Of a DNA stretch of 64,000 bases, positions 41,975 through 52,667 are shown piece after piece (position 1 is the first letter of the stretch; each line of letters starts with the position of its first letter). The notes beneath the pieces are model-generated. The model had not been told where the DNA came from and searched no databases. It was given only the letters and a program-made list of their open reading frames with translations. A program made the position numbers and the translations under genes. This DNA is from Cypionkella sp. (GTDB lineage: Bacteria > Pseudomonadota > Alphaproteobacteria > Rhodobacterales > Rhodobacteraceae), in assembly GCF_030652235.1 (NCBI RefSeq), contig NZ_JAUSBA010000031.1, forward strand, positions 1-64,000. Reading direction: 5' to 3'.

Positions 41975-43483
41975 ATGAACCTTCTGCCGTCCTTTGAACA
42001 GTTTGAACGCGGCTGGGCGCAGGGTCACAACCAATTGGTCTATGCCCGCTTGGCCGCTGATCTGGATACGCCCGTCTCGCTGATGCTGAAACTGGCCGAA
42101 GCCCGCACCGACACCTTCATGCTGGAATCGGTGACGGGTGGCGAAGTGCGTGGCCGCTATTCGGTGGTCGGCATGAAGCCCGATCTGATCTGGAAATGCC
42201 ACGGCACCACGGCCTCGATCAACCGCGACGCCCGGTTTGATCCGCAAGCCTTCACCGCCTTGCCCGGCGCGCCGCTCGATACGATGCGCGCCCTGATCGC
42301 CGAGTCCCGCGTCGACCTGCCCGAAGGTCTGCCCGCGATTGCCTCCGGTCTGTTCGGCTATCTTGGCTATGACATGATCCGCCTCGTTGAGCATCTGCCC
42401 AACATCAACCCCGATCCCTTGGGCCTGCCCGATGCCGTGCTGATGCGCCCCTCGGTGGTGGCGGTGCTGGACGGCGTCAAGGGCGAAGTCACCCTCGTCG
42501 CACCCGCTTGGGCCGCTTCCGGTCTGTCGGCCCGTGCCGCCTATGCGCAAGCGGCAGAGCGAGTGATGGACGCCCTGCGCGACCTCGACCGCGCCCCGGA
42601 AGCCCAACGTGATCTGGGCGAGGCTGCGACGGTGGGTGAGATGCGCTCGAACTTCACGCATGAAGGCTACAAACAAGCCGTTGAAAAGGCAAAAGACTAC
42701 ATTCGCGCCGGTGACATCTTCCAAGTGGTGCCAAGCCAACGCTGGGCGCAAAGCTTTACCCTGCCTCCCTTTGCCCTCTATCGGTCCTTGCGCCGCACCA
42801 ACCCCTCGCCGTTCATGTTCTTTTTCAACTTCGGCGGCTTCCAAGTCATCGGCGCAAGCCCTGAAATCCTCGTCCGCCTGCGCGACGGCGAAGTCACCGT
42901 CCGCCCCATCGCAGGCACCCGGATGCGCGGCGCCACGCCGGAAGAAGACAAAGCGCTGGAGCTGGACCTGCTGGCCGATAAAAAAGAACGCGCAGAACAC
43001 CTGATGCTGCTCGATCTGGGCCGCAACGACGTGGGCCGGGTGGCCAAAGTTGGCAGCGTCCGCCCGACCGAGCAATTCATCATCGAGCGTTACAGCCACG
43101 TCATGCATATCGTCTCCAACGTGGTTGGCCAAATCGCCGATGGCGAAGACGCGCTTTCCGCCCTGCTCGCAGGCCTGCCCGCGGGCACAGTATCCGGCGC
43201 GCCCAAAGTGCGCGCAATGGAGATCATTGACGAGCTGGAGCCCGAAAAGCGCGGCATCTATGGCGGCGGCGTCGGCTATTTCGCAGGCAATGGCGAGATG
43301 GATTTCTGCATCGCTTTGCGCACCGCCGTGTTGAAAGACGAAACCCTGTATATCCAAGCTGGCGGCGGCGTCGTCTACGACAGCGACCCCGAATCCGAAT
43401 ATCAAGAAACCGTCAACAAATCCCGCGCCCTGCGCCGCGCCGCCGAGGATGCCGGATTGTTTGTGCGCAAAGGCAACCTCTGA
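41975..43483 (+). CDS. trpE: Anthranilate synthase component I
   Basis: This 502-residue protein makes anthranilate from chorismate and ammonia. The N-terminal part has the feedback element FMLESVTGGEVRGRYSVVG; the chorismate-binding core has GDIFQVVPSQRW, FFFNFGGFQVIGASPEILV, RPIAGTRMRGATPEEDKALE, LMLLDLGRNDVGRVA and SGAPKVRAMEIIDELEP. The matching TrpG is 2 kb away beyond an opposite-strand gene. Confidence 0.96.
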   Translation: MNLLPSFEQFERGWAQGHNQLVYARLAADLDTPVSLMLKLAEARTDTFMLESVTGGEVRGRYSVVGMKPDLIWKCHGTTASINRDARFDPQAFTALPGAPLDTMRALIAESRVDLPEGLPAIASGLFGYLGYDMIRLVEHLPNINPDPLGLPDAVLMRPSVVAVLDGVKGEVTLVAPAWAASGLSARAAYAQAAERVMDALRDLDRAPEAQRDLGEAATVGEMRSNFTHEGYKQAVEKAKDYIRAGDIFQVVPSQRWAQSFTLPPFALYRSLRRTNPSPFMFFFNFGGFQVIGASPEILVRLRDGEVTVRPIAGTRMRGATPEEDKALELDLLADKKERAEHLMLLDLGRNDVGRVAKVGSVRPTEQFIIERYSHVMHIVSNVVGQIADGEDALSALLAGLPAGTVSGAPKVRAMEIIDELEPEKRGIYGGGVGYFAGNGEMDFCIALRTAVLKDETLYIQAGGGVVYDSDPESEYQETVNKSRALRRAAEDAGLFVRKGNL

Positions 43484-43581
43484 CCTGGCAACAGGTGCCG
43501 CCTCGGGGGCCATCGAGGCCCCACTCGACGGCGCAGCCGGGGCAGTTTTCTGAAACGGCACGCCGAGCAGAGACTTCGGGA

Positions 43582-43668
43582 GCGCGCCGCGCGGGAGTAT
43601 TTCAGAAAGAGCAAATCCAAAACCCGCTCTGCCGTTTCACCTTGGCAAAATAGTCCCGCGCGGCGCGC
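43582..43668. repeat. Long inverted repeat after trpE, also found near 61911
   Basis: A 21-base arm beginning GCGCGCCGCGCGGGAGTATT (43582-43602) pairs with 43648-43668 with one mismatch across a 45-base loop. The same arm is present once more at 61911-61932. It lies in the 294-base gap between trpE and the opposing deacetylase gene and may stop transcription in both directions. No gene is seen in the gap. Confidence 0.68.
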
Positions 43669-43777
43669 ATCCGTCGCTGACGCCAAGCACGCAGCAAAAG
43701 ATTAACAAACCCCAAACGCTGCAATGCAACCATTCGAATTCATATCATAATCTGTAAGGTCCCAACTCGGGACCGCC

Positions 43778-45379
43778 CTATTTCACCGCCAAAACCGCCG
43801 AAATCGGAGCCAAAGCCACCGAAGCCCCCTTGCCCTCAATCGACCATTCCATCAGCGCCGCAATCGTCTCGGGCCGCGTGGTGCCGACCACGACAACCCG
43901 GCCCTCCTGCGCCGCCTTGAACGCTGCGCGGTCCAGATAGCGCCGGATCAGCGGCGTATCCTCACCGGCGCCGTCCAGATCGCGGAAGATCACCGCCGCC
44001 GCCACATCCTCGCGCCGCGCCACCTGATCCGCCGCGTTCAGCCCCGCATCAAAGGTCACCAAACCACGGCCCTGATCCTTGATAATCGGCACCACCATCG
44101 TCGCCAGCGGCCGATTGTCCTGAAAGCCCGCAGCACCTATGTCCATCACCGCGACAGCTTCGGGCAGCACGCCTGCGTTGGCTTGAAAGGTCTGCTCCAG
44201 ATCGCCCGCAGTCGCCCCGGCCGGGATACCCGCCGCCAGCATCACCACCTCTTTGCCTGCCGCGCGGTAAATCGCCTCAGCTGTAGCCGCGCCGGGATCG
44301 AGCGGATCAATCACAAAACTGACCGGAAACGGCAGCGCAGCCAGCGCGGCGCGGTCCAGATCGGCGGCCCCAGTATCGACCAGCAGCACCGCAAACAACG
44401 GCTTGCCCAGATCATTGCTGAACGCCGCCGCATATTGCGTGAGGGGCCGGGTGTCAGCGGCAGGCGCAGGTTCCGCCGCCATGGTCGGGCCTACGGACGG
44501 CGCGGACTCGGCAATGCTGGGCAGCCGCCCGACCGTCACACCATCGACAGATTTGGTCAGCCCAACGCTGGGTGCCAAAGTTTCCGGCTGGCCGGTATCC
44601 AGCAGCTCCGAAACCTCTGGCGCAAGCTTTGGCACCTCAACGGCGGCCTCTGGCACAGCCGGTTCTGGCGCCGGATCCAGCACCAGCATCGACGGCGCTG
44701 TGGGCTCTGCCAGAGTGGGCGCAGGCGCCAGCAGCGTCTCGGCGGCTTCTTGCGGCGCAGGTGGCGGCAGATCGGCCGGAGCCGGGGCCGCATCGGTGCC
44801 GATATCCCCCGCCAAAGCACCTGGGCTCGCCGGAGTCGGGGCGGCCTCTGCTGCTGCCTGCACTTGCGGGGGGGCCGCAGCAGCCGAACCGGGATCGTTC
44901 AGCGCGGCCGGGGCCTCGGCACTTGCGACCGGCGGTTTGGCGGGCATATCGGGCAGTTCAGCGCTGGTCTTCGGGGCCACAGGTGTCGCAGCCTCGGGTT
45001 GCGGCGCTTCGGGCAAAGTGGGTAGCGCCTCGGCAACAGGTGCGGCAGGTTTGGTTGTTGGTGCCACCAGTTTTGGCGTTACAGGTGGTGTCTTTTCAGC
45101 AAGAGGCATCGTTTCGTCAGCAGGCTTCGTCAGAGGCACCGCCTCTGGCGCGGGCACAGCCTCTGGCGCAATCACCTCAGCCGCATCCATCGGCGCAGAC
45201 TTCACCGCCTCTGGCTTGGGCACTACCGCAGCCTCTGGCCCGACCACCACAGGCTTGCTCTGATCCGCAGCCACCTGCACCCGCCCCTGCGGAAGCGGCA
45301 CAACCAGCGAGACCACCCCCAGCCCAGCCCCCGCAACCACGCCACCCACGACGATCCCTGTCACGAAATTCCGGATCAT
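43778..45379 (-). CDS. Divergent polysaccharide deacetylase family protein
   Basis: This 533-residue protein has an N-terminal membrane anchor (FVTGIVVGGVVAGAGLGVVSLVV), a long Ala/Pro/Glu-rich linker (residues 35-320) and a C-terminal YibQ-like divergent polysaccharide deacetylase domain (PLFAVLLVDTGAADLDR, FVIDPLDPGAATAEAIYRAAGKEVVMLA, FDAGLNAADQVARREDVAAAVIFRDLD). The linker should cross the periplasm toward the cell wall. I use the ATG at 45379 with GGAGACA upstream; a GTG at 45391 is possible. It points against trpE. Confidence 0.85.
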   Translation of the reverse strand: MIRNFVTGIVVGGVVAGAGLGVVSLVVPLPQGRVQVAADQSKPVVVGPEAAVVPKPEAVKSAPMDAAEVIAPEAVPAPEAVPLTKPADETMPLAEKTPPVTPKLVAPTTKPAAPVAEALPTLPEAPQPEAATPVAPKTSAELPDMPAKPPVASAEAPAALNDPGSAAAAPPQVQAAAEAAPTPASPGALAGDIGTDAAPAPADLPPPAPQEAAETLLAPAPTLAEPTAPSMLVLDPAPEPAVPEAAVEVPKLAPEVSELLDTGQPETLAPSVGLTKSVDGVTVGRLPSIAESAPSVGPTMAAEPAPAADTRPLTQYAAAFSNDLGKPLFAVLLVDTGAADLDRAALAALPFPVSFVIDPLDPGAATAEAIYRAAGKEVVMLAAGIPAGATAGDLEQTFQANAGVLPEAVAVMDIGAAGFQDNRPLATMVVPIIKDQGRGLVTFDAGLNAADQVARREDVAAAVIFRDLDGAGEDTPLIRRYLDRAAFKAAQEGRVVVVGTTRPETIAALMEWSIEGKGASVALAPISAVLAVK

Positions 45380-45547
45380 GCCTGTCTCCACCCGTTATGA
45401 GCGCCACTTGCCCTTGACGCCGCTTTGCCGCTAGGCCCATCTATAGCCGATGTAAAACTCGATCTAAATCGGGCCCCGCAAACCTTGGCCCCTCTATAAA
45501 CCGAACCGCCGCCAGCTTCATCCCCTTTTCCGTCCGGACCTTGCAAG

Positions 45548-46135
45548 ATGCTCCTGCTCATCGACAACTATGACAGCTTTACCTACAACCTTGTGCATTA
45601 CTTGGGCGAGTTGGGCGCAGATGTGCGCGTGGTGCGCAATGATGCGATGTCGGTGCAAGACGCGCTGGCGCTGCAACCCGCGTTGATCGTGCTGTCGCCC
45701 GGCCCCTGTGATCCGGCCTCGGCGGGTATTTGCGTGCCGCTGACCAAAGCCGCCGCGATGGCTGATGTGCCTTTGCTGGGCGTTTGTCTGGGGCATCAGA
45801 CGATTGGCGAGGCGTTTGGTGGCAAGGTGATCCGCTGCCATGAGATCGTCCATGGCAAGATGGGCGCGATGCACCACAAAGGTGCAGGGATGTTCCGCGA
45901 CCTGCCGTCGCCGTTTCTGGCCACCCGCTACCATTCCTTGGTGGTCGAGAAAGAAACCCTGCCCGATTGCCTTGAGGTCACCGCCTGGCTGGAAGACGGC
46001 ACCATCATGGGCCTGCGCCATAAAGAAAAGTTGATCGAGGGCGTACAGTTTCACCCCGAATCTATTGCGTCCGAGCACGGCCACCACCTGCTGAAGAACT
46101 TCCTTGATGCCGCCCGCACCCGCGTGCCTGCATGA
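45548..46135 (+). CDS. trpG: Anthranilate synthase component II (glutamine amidotransferase)
   Basis: This 195-residue class I amidotransferase supplies ammonia to TrpE. Catalytic Cys80 lies in [17 protein letters not shown], His169 and Glu171 in GVQFHPES. The start [19 protein letters not shown] is typical. ATGA couples it to trpD. It may also serve p-aminobenzoate synthesis. Confidence 0.95.
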   Translation: MLLLIDNYDSFTYNLVHYLGELGADVRVVRNDAMSVQDALALQPALIVLSPGPCDPASAGICVPLTKAAAMADVPLLGVCLGHQTIGEAFGGKVIRCHEIVHGKMGAMHHKGAGMFRDLPSPFLATRYHSLVVEKETLPDCLEVTAWLEDGTIMGLRHKEKLIEGVQFHPESIASEHGHHLLKNFLDAARTRVPA

Positions 46136-47145
46136 GCGATGTTCTCAAACCGCTTATCGGCATCGCTGCCAGCCGCGCCCTAACCCGAGCCGAGGCCGAA
46201 GCGGCGTTCAGCGCGCTGTTTGACGGCGCCGCGACGCCTGCGCAAGTCGGCGGCTTCCTGATGGCGCTGCGGGTGCGCGGTGAGACGGTGGATGAATATG
46301 CCGCCGCCGCCAGCGTCATGCGCAGCAAATGCAACGCGGTGCGTGCGCCTGCCGGGGCGATCGACATTGTTGGCACTGGCGGCGATGGCAAGGGCACCTT
46401 GAACATCTCGACCGCCACCGCCTTTGTGGTGGCTGGTGCTGGCGTTGTCGTAGCCAAACATGGCAACCGCAATCTGTCATCGAAATCCGGCGCGGCTGAT
46501 GCTTTGACCGAGATGGGGCTAAATGTCATGGTTGGTGCCGACGTGGTGGAGCGTTGCCTGAATGAAGCGGGCATCGGTTTTATGATGGCCCCGATGCACC
46601 ACCCCGCCACCCGCCACGTCATGCCGGTGCGCGCCGAATTGGGCACGCGGACGATCTTTAACATTCTGGGGCCGCTGACCAATCCGGCAGGGGTGAAACG
46701 CCAACTTACGGGTGCGTTTTCCGCAGCTTTGATCCGCCCGATGGCCGAAACTTTACTGGCTTTGGGCAGCGAAAAAGCATGGTTGGTGCATGGGGGTGAC
46801 GGTTCGGATGAAATTTCCATCGCCGCTCCCACTGCCGTAGCTGCGCTCGAAAATGGCGCGGTGCGCGAGTTTACCTTGCACCCCGAAGACGCGGGGCTTG
46901 CGATCTACCCGTTCGAGGCGATCATGGGAGGCACCCCGGCTGAAAACGCCGTCGCCTTCCGTGCCTTGCTGGATGGCGCAAAAGGCGGCTTTCGCGATGC
47001 GGTTCTGCTGAATGCAGCCGCCGCCCTTGTGGTGGCCGACAAAGCCGCTAGCTTGAAAGAAGGCGTTGAAATCGCCCGCGTTTCCATCGACTCCGGCGCC
47101 GCACGCGGCAAGATCGAGGCGCTGAAGCGTCTGACCAACCTCTAG
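46132..47145 (+). CDS. trpD: Anthranilate phosphoribosyltransferase
   Basis: This 337-residue enzyme joins anthranilate and PRPP. The PRPP loop is [21 protein letters not shown], followed by [23 protein letters not shown] and [36 protein letters not shown], all family hallmarks. It overlaps the trpG stop by 4 bases. Confidence 0.96.
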   Translation: MSDVLKPLIGIAASRALTRAEAEAAFSALFDGAATPAQVGGFLMALRVRGETVDEYAAAASVMRSKCNAVRAPAGAIDIVGTGGDGKGTLNISTATAFVVAGAGVVVAKHGNRNLSSKSGAADALTEMGLNVMVGADVVERCLNEAGIGFMMAPMHHPATRHVMPVRAELGTRTIFNILGPLTNPAGVKRQLTGAFSAALIRPMAETLLALGSEKAWLVHGGDGSDEISIAAPTAVAALENGAVREFTLHPEDAGLAIYPFEAIMGGTPAENAVAFRALLDGAKGGFRDAVLLNAAAALVVADKAASLKEGVEIARVSIDSGAARGKIEALKRLTNL

Positions 47146-47241
47146 TGCGCGTGCCTCCCTGACGGGCGGTTCCCGCGCGCGCGAAGCGGCCTTCCATGGG
47201 CCAATGAGCACCTTATACGACCCCGCAACAAAGGGCCCAAA

Positions 47242-48054
47242 ATGACCACAATCCTTGACCGCATCAAAGCCTATAAGCTGGACGAAATTGCCGACCGTAA
47301 AGCCCAAGTGGCGCTGGCCGATCTTGAACAAGCCGCACGCGCGGCACCCCCTCCGCGCGGCTTTGCGAAAGCGCTGTCAGATGCCGCCATCTCGGGCTAT
47401 GGCCTGATTGCCGAGATCAAAAAAGCCAGCCCCTCCAAGGGTTTGATCCGCGCTGATTTCCACCCCACTGAACTTGCACAGGCGTACGAGACGGGTGGGG
47501 CCACCTGCCTTTCGGTGCTGACCGACGCGCCCAGCTTTCAAGGCCATGACACATTCCTGACCGAGGCCTCACAGGCCACAACCCTGCCCTGCCTGCGCAA
47601 GGATTTCCTCTACGACCCCTACCAAGTCGTTGAATCCCGCGCCCTGCACGCCGATTGTATCCTGATCATCCTGGCCTCGTTGTCAGATGCCCAAGCGGCT
47701 GAGTTAGAAGCCGCCGCCATCGAGCAAGGCATGGATGTGCTGCTGGAAGTCCACGACCGTGCCGAGCTTGACCGCGCGTGTCTTTTGAAATCGCCGCTGA
47801 TGGGCATCAACAACCGCAATCTGCATACGTTTGAAGTCACCCTAGAAACCACCCGCCAACTCGCCCGCTATGTGCCGGAAGACCGCCTGATCGTCTCGGA
47901 ATCCGGCCTGTTCACCCCCGCCGATTTGGCTGACGTGGCCGCCTACGGTGCCCGCTGCTTCCTGATCGGCGAAGCCCTCATGCGGCAAGACGATGTGACC
48001 GCCGCCACCCGCGCCATCCTCGCCCGGCCGCTGTCGTCCGGAGGTGGCGTATGA
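47242..48054 (+). CDS. trpC: Indole-3-glycerol phosphate synthase
   Basis: This 270-residue TIM-barrel enzyme closes the indole ring. Motifs are [82 protein letters not shown] and [13 protein letters not shown]. It overlaps the moaC start by 4 bases. Confidence 0.96.
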   Translation: MTTILDRIKAYKLDEIADRKAQVALADLEQAARAAPPPRGFAKALSDAAISGYGLIAEIKKASPSKGLIRADFHPTELAQAYETGGATCLSVLTDAPSFQGHDTFLTEASQATTLPCLRKDFLYDPYQVVESRALHADCILIILASLSDAQAAELEAAAIEQGMDVLLEVHDRAELDRACLLKSPLMGINNRNLHTFEVTLETTRQLARYVPEDRLIVSESGLFTPADLADVAAYGARCFLIGEALMRQDDVTAATRAILARPLSSGGGV

Positions 48055-48542
48055 GCCAAGCTTGCACTGGCCTGACGCATTTCGACGATCAGGGCCGCGC
48101 CCATATGGTCGATGTCTCCGACAAACCCGTGACCGCCCGCATTGCCGTGGCGCGCGGCGCGGTGAAAATGTCAGTGGAAACCCTCGCGCTGATCACCGAA
48201 GGCCGTGCAAAAAAGGGCGATGTGCTGGGCGTCGCGCGTCTGGCGGGCATCATGGCCGCAAAGAAAACCGCCGATCTGATCCCTTTGTGCCACCCCTTGC
48301 CGATCACCAAAGTGTCGCTGGATCTAACCCCCGATTCCAGCCTTCCGGGCATCGTGGTTGAGGCCACCGTCAAAACGGGCGGCCAGACCGGGGTTGAAAT
48401 GGAAGCTTTGACCGCCGTCTCCATCGCCTGCTTGACGATCTACGATATGGTCAAGGCGGTCGAGAAATCCATGACAATCGAAGGCATCCATCTGGTCCTG
48501 AAAGATGGTGGTAAATCAGGGCGTTATGAGGCAAAGCTTTGA
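48051..48542 (+). CDS. moaC: Cyclic pyranopterin monophosphate synthase
   Basis: This 163-residue enzyme makes cyclic pyranopterin monophosphate in molybdenum cofactor synthesis. [37 protein letters not shown] and [17 protein letters not shown] are the family hallmarks. Coupled to trpC (ATGA) and to moeA. Confidence 0.96.
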   Translation: MSQACTGLTHFDDQGRAHMVDVSDKPVTARIAVARGAVKMSVETLALITEGRAKKGDVLGVARLAGIMAAKKTADLIPLCHPLPITKVSLDLTPDSSLPGIVVEATVKTGGQTGVEMEALTAVSIACLTIYDMVKAVEKSMTIEGIHLVLKDGGKSGRYEAKL

Positions 48543-49714
48543 TTTCAGTTCAAGATGCTCTCGCCCGCTGCCTCGCACTCACAGCCCTCACCGATACCGA
48601 AACCCTGCCCCTGCGCCGTAGCAATAACCGCGTGATGGCCACTGTGGCCACAGCCCAACTGACGCAACCCCCCTTTGACGCCTCGGCGATGGACGGCTAC
48701 GCCTTGGGTCGCGCCGCCGCCGTTGGTGAGAGCTTCACGGTGATCGGAGAATCCGGCGCAGGCCACGCCTTCCACGGCGCAATCGCACCGCACCAAGCGA
48801 TCCGCATCTTCACCGGCGCACCCCTGCCCGAAGGAGCCGTCAGCGTCGCCATCCAAGAAGACATTCTCCGCGATGGCGACCAGATCATCCTGAAAACCAC
48901 CGCCAAAATGGCTGACAACATCCGCCCACGTGGCCAAGATTTTGTCCTCGGCCAAGCCCTGTCGCCGCGCCTGCTGCGCCCCAACGACCTCGCCCTTTTG
49001 GCGGCAATGAACGTGCCCGACGTCACCGTCCGCCGCCGCCCCATCGTTGCGCTGATGGCCTCAGGCGATGAATTGGTGATGCCCGGTGAAACCCCTGGCC
49101 CCGACCAGATCATCGCCTCCAACACTTTCGCCCTCGCTGCGATGGTCGAAGCGGCGGGCGGGGAAGCGCGGATGCTGCCGATTGCCCGCGACTCTGAGGC
49201 GTCATTACGCACGGTTTTCGCGCTGACCGAAGGCGCTGACCTGATCGTCACCATTGGCGGCGCGTCAGTAGGCGATCACGATTTGGTCGGCAAAGTTGCC
49301 ACCGATCTAGGGCTGGAGCGCGCCTTCTGGCAAATCGCCATGCGCCCCGGCAAGCCGCTGATGGCCGGGAAAGTCTTGGGAATCCCAATGCTTGGCCTGC
49401 CCGGCAATCCGGTTTCCGCCATCGTCTGCGGTCATCTGTTCATGGTGCCGATGCTGAAAGCCATGCTGGGCCTGCCGCCCGAACCGCAAGTGCTCAGCGC
49501 CCGGCTTGGCCACCCGCAGCCCGCCAATGGCCCCCGCGACCACTATATGCGCGCCCGCCTGACGATTGAAAGCGGCCAGCCCACGGTGACCGCTTTTGCG
49601 CGTCAGGATTCTGCTTTGCTGACCATTCTGACCGAAGCCAACGCCCTGCTGATCCGGCCTAAAGGCGACGGACCGCGCGGCGCGGGTGACATGGTGAACT
49701 ACATCGCCATCTAA
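48539..49714 (+). CDS. moeA: Molybdopterin molybdenumtransferase
   Basis: This 391-residue enzyme inserts molybdate into molybdopterin. Landmarks are [69 protein letters not shown] (read [12 protein letters not shown] here) and LPGNPVSA. The start is an unusual TTG at 48539 that overlaps the moaC stop (TTGA); the next residues [16 protein letters not shown] align with the usual family start. Confidence 0.93.
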   Translation: MISVQDALARCLALTALTDTETLPLRRSNNRVMATVATAQLTQPPFDASAMDGYALGRAAAVGESFTVIGESGAGHAFHGAIAPHQAIRIFTGAPLPEGAVSVAIQEDILRDGDQIILKTTAKMADNIRPRGQDFVLGQALSPRLLRPNDLALLAAMNVPDVTVRRRPIVALMASGDELVMPGETPGPDQIIASNTFALAAMVEAAGGEARMLPIARDSEASLRTVFALTEGADLIVTIGGASVGDHDLVGKVATDLGLERAFWQIAMRPGKPLMAGKVLGIPMLGLPGNPVSAIVCGHLFMVPMLKAMLGLPPEPQVLSARLGHPQPANGPRDHYMRARLTIESGQPTVTAFARQDSALLTILTEANALLIRPKGDGPRGAGDMVNYIAI

Positions 49715-49732
49715 GGCAGTACCGCAAATCGC

Positions 49733-49761
49733 TTGACACAAAGCAAGAACACGGGCAGAAC
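49733..49761 (+). promoter_or_regulatory. lexA promoter region with alphaproteobacterial SOS box
   Basis: GAAC (49747-49750), seven bases, GAAC (49758-49761) is the LexA-binding site of alphaproteobacteria. A TTGACA (49733-49738) lies 8 bases before it, so LexA would cover its own promoter. The lexA start is 31 bases downstream. Confidence 0.85.
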
Positions 49762-49792
49762 ATAGCAACAACACCTGCATAAAGGCTGTGGC

Positions 49793-50479
49793 ATGCTGAC
49801 GCGTAAGCAACTGGAACTGTTAGATTTCATCAAAACTCGCATGGATAAAGATGGGGTCCCGCCGTCTTTCGATGAGATGAAAGATGCGCTGGATCTGCGC
49901 TCGAAATCTGGCATCCACCGCTTGATCACAGCGCTGGAAGAGCGTGGCTTCATCCGCCGTCTTGCCCACCGCGCCCGTGCTTTGGAAATTCTGAAGCTGC
50001 CCGAAGCAATGGAAAAACCCGGATTCTCGCTTAAGCTGATCAAGGGTGACAAGGTCAATCCGCCGCGCGAGGCGATGCCGATTGCGGGTGTCTATGCGAT
50101 GGAAATTCCGGTGATGGGTCGCATCGCCGCTGGTGTGCCGATTGAAGCGATTTCGCATATTTCGCATCATGTGGCCGTGCCGGGGTCGATGCTCTCCGGC
50201 AACGGCCAACACTATGCGCTTGAAGTTAAAGGCGATTCGATGATCGAGGCTGGGATCAACGATGGTGACATCGTGGTGATCCGCGAACAGATCACCGCGG
50301 AGAGCGGCGATATCGTTGTCGCTTTGGTCGAGGATGCTGAAGCCACGCTGAAACGCTTCCGCCGTCGCGGCAGCATGATCGCTTTGGAAGCCGCTAACCC
50401 TGCCTATGAAACCCGCGTCTTCCCCGACCATATGGTGAAGGTGCAGGGACGTCTTGTCGGCCTGATCCGCAGCTACTGA
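49793..50479 (+). CDS. lexA: LexA repressor / SOS autoprotease
   Basis: This 228-residue repressor has an N-terminal winged helix ([33 protein letters not shown] read in parts) and a C-terminal S24 protease domain. Cleavage site Ala113-Gly114 ([10 protein letters not shown]), catalytic Ser149 ([10 protein letters not shown]) and Lys187 (EATLKRF). An SOS box upstream shows self-control. It ends tail to tail with comEC (7-base overlap). Confidence 0.96.
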   Translation: MLTRKQLELLDFIKTRMDKDGVPPSFDEMKDALDLRSKSGIHRLITALEERGFIRRLAHRARALEILKLPEAMEKPGFSLKLIKGDKVNPPREAMPIAGVYAMEIPVMGRIAAGVPIEAISHISHHVAVPGSMLSGNGQHYALEVKGDSMIEAGINDGDIVVIREQITAESGDIVVALVEDAEATLKRFRRRGSMIALEAANPAYETRVFPDHMVKVQGRLVGLIRSY

Positions 50480-52590
50480 GCCGCCAATACCGCGTGCGGC
50501 TTGGCAAGGCTGCGGTCTTGCCAGATCGGCTTGTCTGCCATCCAGATCCGTTGCGCATCGCGTGTGGGATTAAGAGCCAAGCGGCCTTCCCGCACCGAAA
50601 GTGCCAAAGCCCCGGTTTGATCCAGCATTTTGCGATCAATGACGATGCAATCTTTCGGCCTAGGGACAACCGGAGCCGCCGCCGCGGGCATCACCACCAG
50701 ATCGGCCTGCGCACAAGCGGCGATCAAAGCCTCTGGCGCCACTTTGCCGCTGAGCGCCACCCCCCGCCAACCGTCCAACTCAAACGTCCGCGCGCCCTTT
50801 GGCCCCGAAAACCCCGCCCTTGTGTAAGCCTCTGCCTGCACAGCCAAATCACCATCGTCTTGCAGCCAGTTATCGGCGGTAAACCCAGCACCACGCGCCA
50901 CCGACAGCGCCCGGCCCTGTTCTCCCATCAACCCAACCAGCGCGCCATCGCTGGAAATCAGCAATGCAGGCCGCTCTGTCGCCGCCCAAAGTCCCAGCGC
51001 CAAAACCAGCGGCGCAGCCGCGATCCAACGCGCCTGCCCGCGCCAAAGCACAGCCCAGACGCCTGCAAAAGTGATCAGCGGCATCACCATAGGCCCCGGT
51101 TGCACAATCGGCGTCACCGCCCCCTCTAACCCCGCAACCCAATGTGCGACAAACAGAATCCAGCGCCCCGCCTGCTCCATCACCCACAAGGCCGGGCCCG
51201 CCAGACCAATTGGGGCCAGCAGCACCGCCACAGCCCCCGCCGCCATCAGCACCGACATCATCGGCACCGTCAGCAGATTGGCGAGCAGGCCGTAATCGGT
51301 GAATCGGTTGAACGTTGCCGCCGCAAAGGGGGCGGTCGCAACCCCGGCAAGCACCGAGGTCAGCACCAAGGTGAACACCGGCATCAGCCAGCGCGGCAGC
51401 TTTTCGCGCAAAATTTGCCGGTCCAAGGCCGAAAATCCCGCGATCAGCACCACGGTTGCGGCAAAGGACAGCTGAAACCCCGGCTCTAATAGGCTTTCGG
51501 GTTGCGCCAGCAACAAGATGACAGCCGCCAGCGCCACCGAGCGCATCGTCAGCCCGCGCCTATCCAACAGCACCGCGCCCAGCATCACGCAAACCATCAA
51601 AAACGCCCGCACTGTCGCCACATTCGCGCCCGACAGCAGCAAATAGAACAGCGCAACCGCAAAAGCCGCCACCGCCGCGACCTTTTTCGAATTCACCCGC
51701 AGGGCCACGGGCGGGATCAGCGCCAGCCCAGAGCGCAGCAAGGCAAACACAAAACCGGTGATGAAGGCCATGTTCATCCCCGAAATCGCCAACAAATGCG
51801 CAAGGTTCGAATCGCGCAATGCCTGCACGGTATCCAAGGAAATCGCCGAGCGATCCCCGGTCATCGCCCCAGTCGCAAATGCCCCCGCCTCAGACGGCAC
51901 CGCTGCGATCATCGCACGGGTCAACTCCGTGCGCAGTCGGTTGATCGCTTGCGTGCCTGCCGCCGCTTCGGCCCACAAAAGCACCGGACTTCTTGTATAG
52001 CCCACCGCTCCCAACTGCTGAAAGTAAGCCATACGGCGGAAGTCAAAACCACCTGGCTCGGCAGGGCCTTCCGGGGCGGCCAACGAGGCCGTCAACAGAA
52101 CAATCTGTCCTGGATCAAGACTAACATATTCTCCATGCAAGGAAATACGCACATTCAGCGGCGTTTTAGCAGGCGGTAGATCTTGCAGTACGACCTGATC
52201 CAAGGTGATCCGCAGCGCATCCGATTGCGAGCGGTCGATGGCAATTACCCGCCCCTGCACCGCGCCGTAATAGCGCTGCTCTAGCATCGGGGCCGCCACC
52301 ATATGCGCCCGCAAGCCCGCCGCCATCAGCCCCACCAGCACGCAGGCCAATGCCACCAGCGGCGGATGCCACAACTCCGGCCCAAAGCGATGCAGCACGA
52401 TCTGCGCCAGAATCATGCCCGCGCCAACCGCATAGAACCCCAAACCCGGCTCAATCGGCAGCGCAAACCACCCAGCAATGCCACAGCCCAGAAACACCGG
52501 CACCCATGGGAACAGCAGCCCGCGCGCCTCTGCCAACGCACGCAGGGGCCACAGCAACCGGTTCAGAACGTTGCCCGGACGCGCCGCCAC
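50473..52590 (-). CDS. comEC: ComEC/Rec2 family DNA uptake membrane protein
   Basis: This 705-residue polytopic protein has an N-terminal soluble OB-like part (DUF4131), a Competence domain with many helices ([39 protein letters not shown] read in parts; the LLAISG motif is typical) and a C-terminal part where the usual beta-lactamase-like domain is short. It would move single-stranded DNA across the inner membrane. The start is GTG at 52590; it is divergent from gltX. Confidence 0.9.
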   Translation of the reverse strand: MAARPGNVLNRLLWPLRALAEARGLLFPWVPVFLGCGIAGWFALPIEPGLGFYAVGAGMILAQIVLHRFGPELWHPPLVALACVLVGLMAAGLRAHMVAAPMLEQRYYGAVQGRVIAIDRSQSDALRITLDQVVLQDLPPAKTPLNVRISLHGEYVSLDPGQIVLLTASLAAPEGPAEPGGFDFRRMAYFQQLGAVGYTRSPVLLWAEAAAGTQAINRLRTELTRAMIAAVPSEAGAFATGAMTGDRSAISLDTVQALRDSNLAHLLAISGMNMAFITGFVFALLRSGLALIPPVALRVNSKKVAAVAAFAVALFYLLLSGANVATVRAFLMVCVMLGAVLLDRRGLTMRSVALAAVILLLAQPESLLEPGFQLSFAATVVLIAGFSALDRQILREKLPRWLMPVFTLVLTSVLAGVATAPFAAATFNRFTDYGLLANLLTVPMMSVLMAAGAVAVLLAPIGLAGPALWVMEQAGRWILFVAHWVAGLEGAVTPIVQPGPMVMPLITFAGVWAVLWRGQARWIAAAPLVLALGLWAATERPALLISSDGALVGLMGEQGRALSVARGAGFTADNWLQDDGDLAVQAEAYTRAGFSGPKGARTFELDGWRGVALSGKVAPEALIAACAQADLVVMPAAAAPVVPRPKDCIVIDRKMLDQTGALALSVREGRLALNPTRDAQRIWMADKPIWQDRSLAKPHAVLAAQ

Positions 52591-52667
52591 CTTGTTTTGC
52601 CCCCCACATTTGCCTAAAGCTGCCGCGATCCTACTGCCGATAAGGTTTCTGAAAGGTTAACCCGCCC

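Noticed and set aside
41957-43561. Long minus-strand frame of 534 codons
   Set aside because: It is the shadow of trpE; its composition is His/Gly/Gln-rich and not protein-like.
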